Assembly: GCA_013216195.1 (NCBI GenBank)
Contig: JABSOQ010000027.1
Coordinates: 1 to 33,332 of the forward strand
Reading direction: 5' to 3'
Length of the DNA stretch: 33,332 nucleotides
Origin: Bdellovibrionales bacterium
GTDB lineage: Bacteria; Bdellovibrionota; Bdellovibrionia; Bdellovibrionales; UBA1609
Position 1 is the first letter of the stretch, and each line of letters opens with the position of its first letter. The notes under the pieces are model-generated. The model saw only the letters and a program-made list of their open reading frames with translations, did not search any database and was not told where the DNA came from. The position numbers and the translations under genes were made by a program. Shown piece by piece: positions 32,018 to 33,332 of this stretch.

Positions 32018-33262
32018 GTGAGAGAGGTGAATCAAATGTTTACTCAAGCCACAGCACCAGTAACAGCCGATAAGGCTCCCGATTACAAAGTTTGCCAAGC
32101 GGCCATGGATGATCCCAAGAAGTTCGAAGAGCTTGCAAGATGGGGTCGTGAAGAGATTGCGATCGCTGAAACAGAAATGCCAGGTCTTATGGCCCTTCGC
32201 GAAGAATACGCCGATCACAAGCCTCTAGATGGCGTGAGAATTACTGGCTGCCTTCACATGACTATTCAGACTGCAGTTCTGATTGAGACTTTGACGTTTC
32301 TAGGAGCTCAAGTGCGTTGGTCATCTTGCAACATCTACTCGACTCAAGATCACGCCGCTGTAGCAATTGCTGCCGCTGGTGTTCCTGTGTTTGCTTGGAA
32401 GGGTGAAACAGAAGAAGAGTTTAACTGGTGTATAGAGCAAACTATTGAAGGTTGGGAAGACGGTTATGATCTGATTCTTGACGACGGTGGTGACCTCACA
32501 AACATGATGCACGAAGATCGTTACATCAAGATGTTGGATCAGATTGTTGGTTTGTCTGAAGAGACGACAACTGGTGTTCACAACCTTGAGAAGCTTCACA
32601 AAGAAGGCAAACTTAAGGTTCCAGCGATCAACGTTAACGATTCTGTGACAAAGTCTAAGTTTGATAACTTGTATGGCTGCCGCGAATCACTAGCTGACGG
32701 TATCAAGCGCGCAACTGACGTAATGCTTGCGGGTAAAGTTGCTGTTGTCGCTGGTTACGGTGATGTCGGTAAAGGTTCAGCTCAGTCTTTGAGAGGTTTT
32801 GGTTGCAGAGTATTGATCACTGAAATCGACCCAATTTGCGCTCTTCAGGCTGCGATGGAAGGTTTTGAAGTCGTAAACATGGACGACGTCGCTGACTTCG
32901 CAGATATTTTTGTTACTGCAACTGGTTGTGTTGATATCATTCACGAAAGTCACTTCGCGAAGATGAAGCACGGTGCAATCGTTTGTAACATCGGTCACTT
33001 CGACAACGAAATCGACATGGCTTGGTTGAACAAAAACAGCGAGAAGCGCGAGATTAAGCCTCAAGTTGATATCCACAAAATGGGTAACGGCAATGAAATC
33101 ATCGTATTGGCTGAAGGCCGTCTAGTGAACCTTGGCTGTGGTACTGGTCACCCATCTTTCGTAATGAGTGCATCTTTCACTAACCAAGTAATGGCTCAGA
33201 TTGATCTTTGGCAGAACCGCAAGAGCTACCAAGATGTTGGTATCTACCGCTTTTTTTTATAA
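32018..33262 (+). CDS. ahcY: Adenosylhomocysteinase, reading frame ended early by an in-frame TAA
   Basis: AhcY hydrolyses S-adenosylhomocysteine to adenosine and homocysteine and keeps SAM-dependent methylation running. The 414-residue frame shows [52 protein letters not shown], the NAD-binding [15 protein letters not shown] and [19 protein letters not shown]. It should go on about 55 residues to the conserved Lys/Tyr-containing C-terminus, which contacts NAD of a neighbouring subunit. Instead it ends YRFFL-stop at 33262, while conserved sequence resumes in the same frame (next entry). The GTG at 32018 has AGGAG five bases ahead; the ATG at 32036 (GAGAGG, 8 bases) is an alternative. Confidence 0.93.
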   Translation: MREVNQMFTQATAPVTADKAPDYKVCQAAMDDPKKFEELARWGREEIAIAETEMPGLMALREEYADHKPLDGVRITGCLHMTIQTAVLIETLTFLGAQVRWSSCNIYSTQDHAAVAIAAAGVPVFAWKGETEEEFNWCIEQTIEGWEDGYDLILDDGGDLTNMMHEDRYIKMLDQIVGLSEETTTGVHNLEKLHKEGKLKVPAINVNDSVTKSKFDNLYGCRESLADGIKRATDVMLAGKVAVVAGYGDVGKGSAQSLRGFGCRVLITEIDPICALQAAMEGFEVVNMDDVADFADIFVTATGCVDIIHESHFAKMKHGAIVCNIGHFDNEIDMAWLNKNSEKREIKPQVDIHKMGNGNEIIVLAEGRLVNLGCGTGHPSFVMSASFTNQVMAQIDLWQNRKSYQDVGIYRFFL

Positions 33263-33332
33263 TTAGACGTGTAAGTTGCAGCTCTACACCTAAAGAAAAT
33301 TGGTGTTTACTTGACCGAACTTAATCAAAAGC
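33263..33332 (+). pseudogene. ahcY: In-frame continuation of ahcY after two stop codons, cut by window end
   Basis: Reading on in the ahcY frame after the TAA at 33260-33262 gives L-D-V, a second TAA at 33272-33274, and then VAALHLKKIGVYLTELNQK to the window edge. This matches the usual AhcY segment, typically of the form LPKKLDEKVAALHL-KIGV-LTKL. Both stops occupy positions where the family normally has lysine. The piece is not translated under normal decoding. It is either a decayed end of the gene or a stretch of wrong bases in the assembly. Confidence 0.65.

Noticed and set aside
33260-33274. TAA reassigned to lysine
   Set aside because: Many other genes in the window end normally at TAA, so genome-wide recoding is not credible; an error or local lesion is more likely.

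Overview
The window is about 33 kb of dense, roughly 50% GC bacterial chromosome. About 30 protein genes lie on both strands; I found no rRNA, tRNA, CRISPR array, insertion sequence or phage gene. Gene content and style suggest a Gram-negative deltaproteobacterium-like or Bdellovibrionota organism: a lysine-rich histone H1-like protein fused to a SWIB domain, PEGA/outer-membrane barrel proteins, many signal-peptide proteins of unknown function, an HDOD/response-regulator signalling cluster, and DusC/EVE/EttA housekeeping genes. The taxonomic call is inference, since no marker RNA is present.

Layout. 1-1167 is the 3' part of a NamZ-type exo-N-acetylmuramidase (peptidoglycan salvage). 1200-3813 (minus) is a three-gene signalling operon: response regulator, HDOD protein, histidine kinase. 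3928-7642 (minus) is a compact operon of APC permease, glutaredoxin, purK and purE. 7822-15743 is an envelope/secreted-protein block: a Zn-ribbon methyltransferase, an 859-residue exported protein with an internal membrane segment, a small secreted protein with a clear terminator, a PEGA-repeat beta-barrel protein, and a TetR regulator coupled to a lipoprotein gene. 15842-17397 (minus) holds an EVE-domain gene overlapping a dusC-like gene. 17591-22777 (plus) runs fumC, LOG-family hydrolase, an unknown gene, a Zn-ribbon protein, an EEP-family hydrolase and a TauE-like permease. 23014-25922 (plus) holds a secreted PD-(D/E)XK-like protein, bolA and ettA.

26005-29901 is the most unusual part. A deoxyribose-phosphate aldolase carries a lipoprotein signal. 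It is divergent from an operon encoding a secreted protein built of five ~39-residue repeats and a secreted beta-amylase (GH14) with both catalytic glutamates. The beta-amylase gene overlaps a convergent J-domain gene by 92 bp. Together with the NamZ and nuclease-like genes, this suggests a cell that processes polymers (glycan, starch/glycogen, nucleic acid) outside its cytoplasm, as a predator or scavenger would; that is inference.

30253-33332 holds the H1/SWIB gene with a strong promoter and terminator, map with an apparently leaderless promoter, and ahcY. The ahcY reading frame is broken near its end by two in-frame TAA codons, although recognisable conserved C-terminal sequence continues in the same frame to the window edge. 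This is the clearest anomaly in the window and is either a real nonsense lesion or a sequence error.
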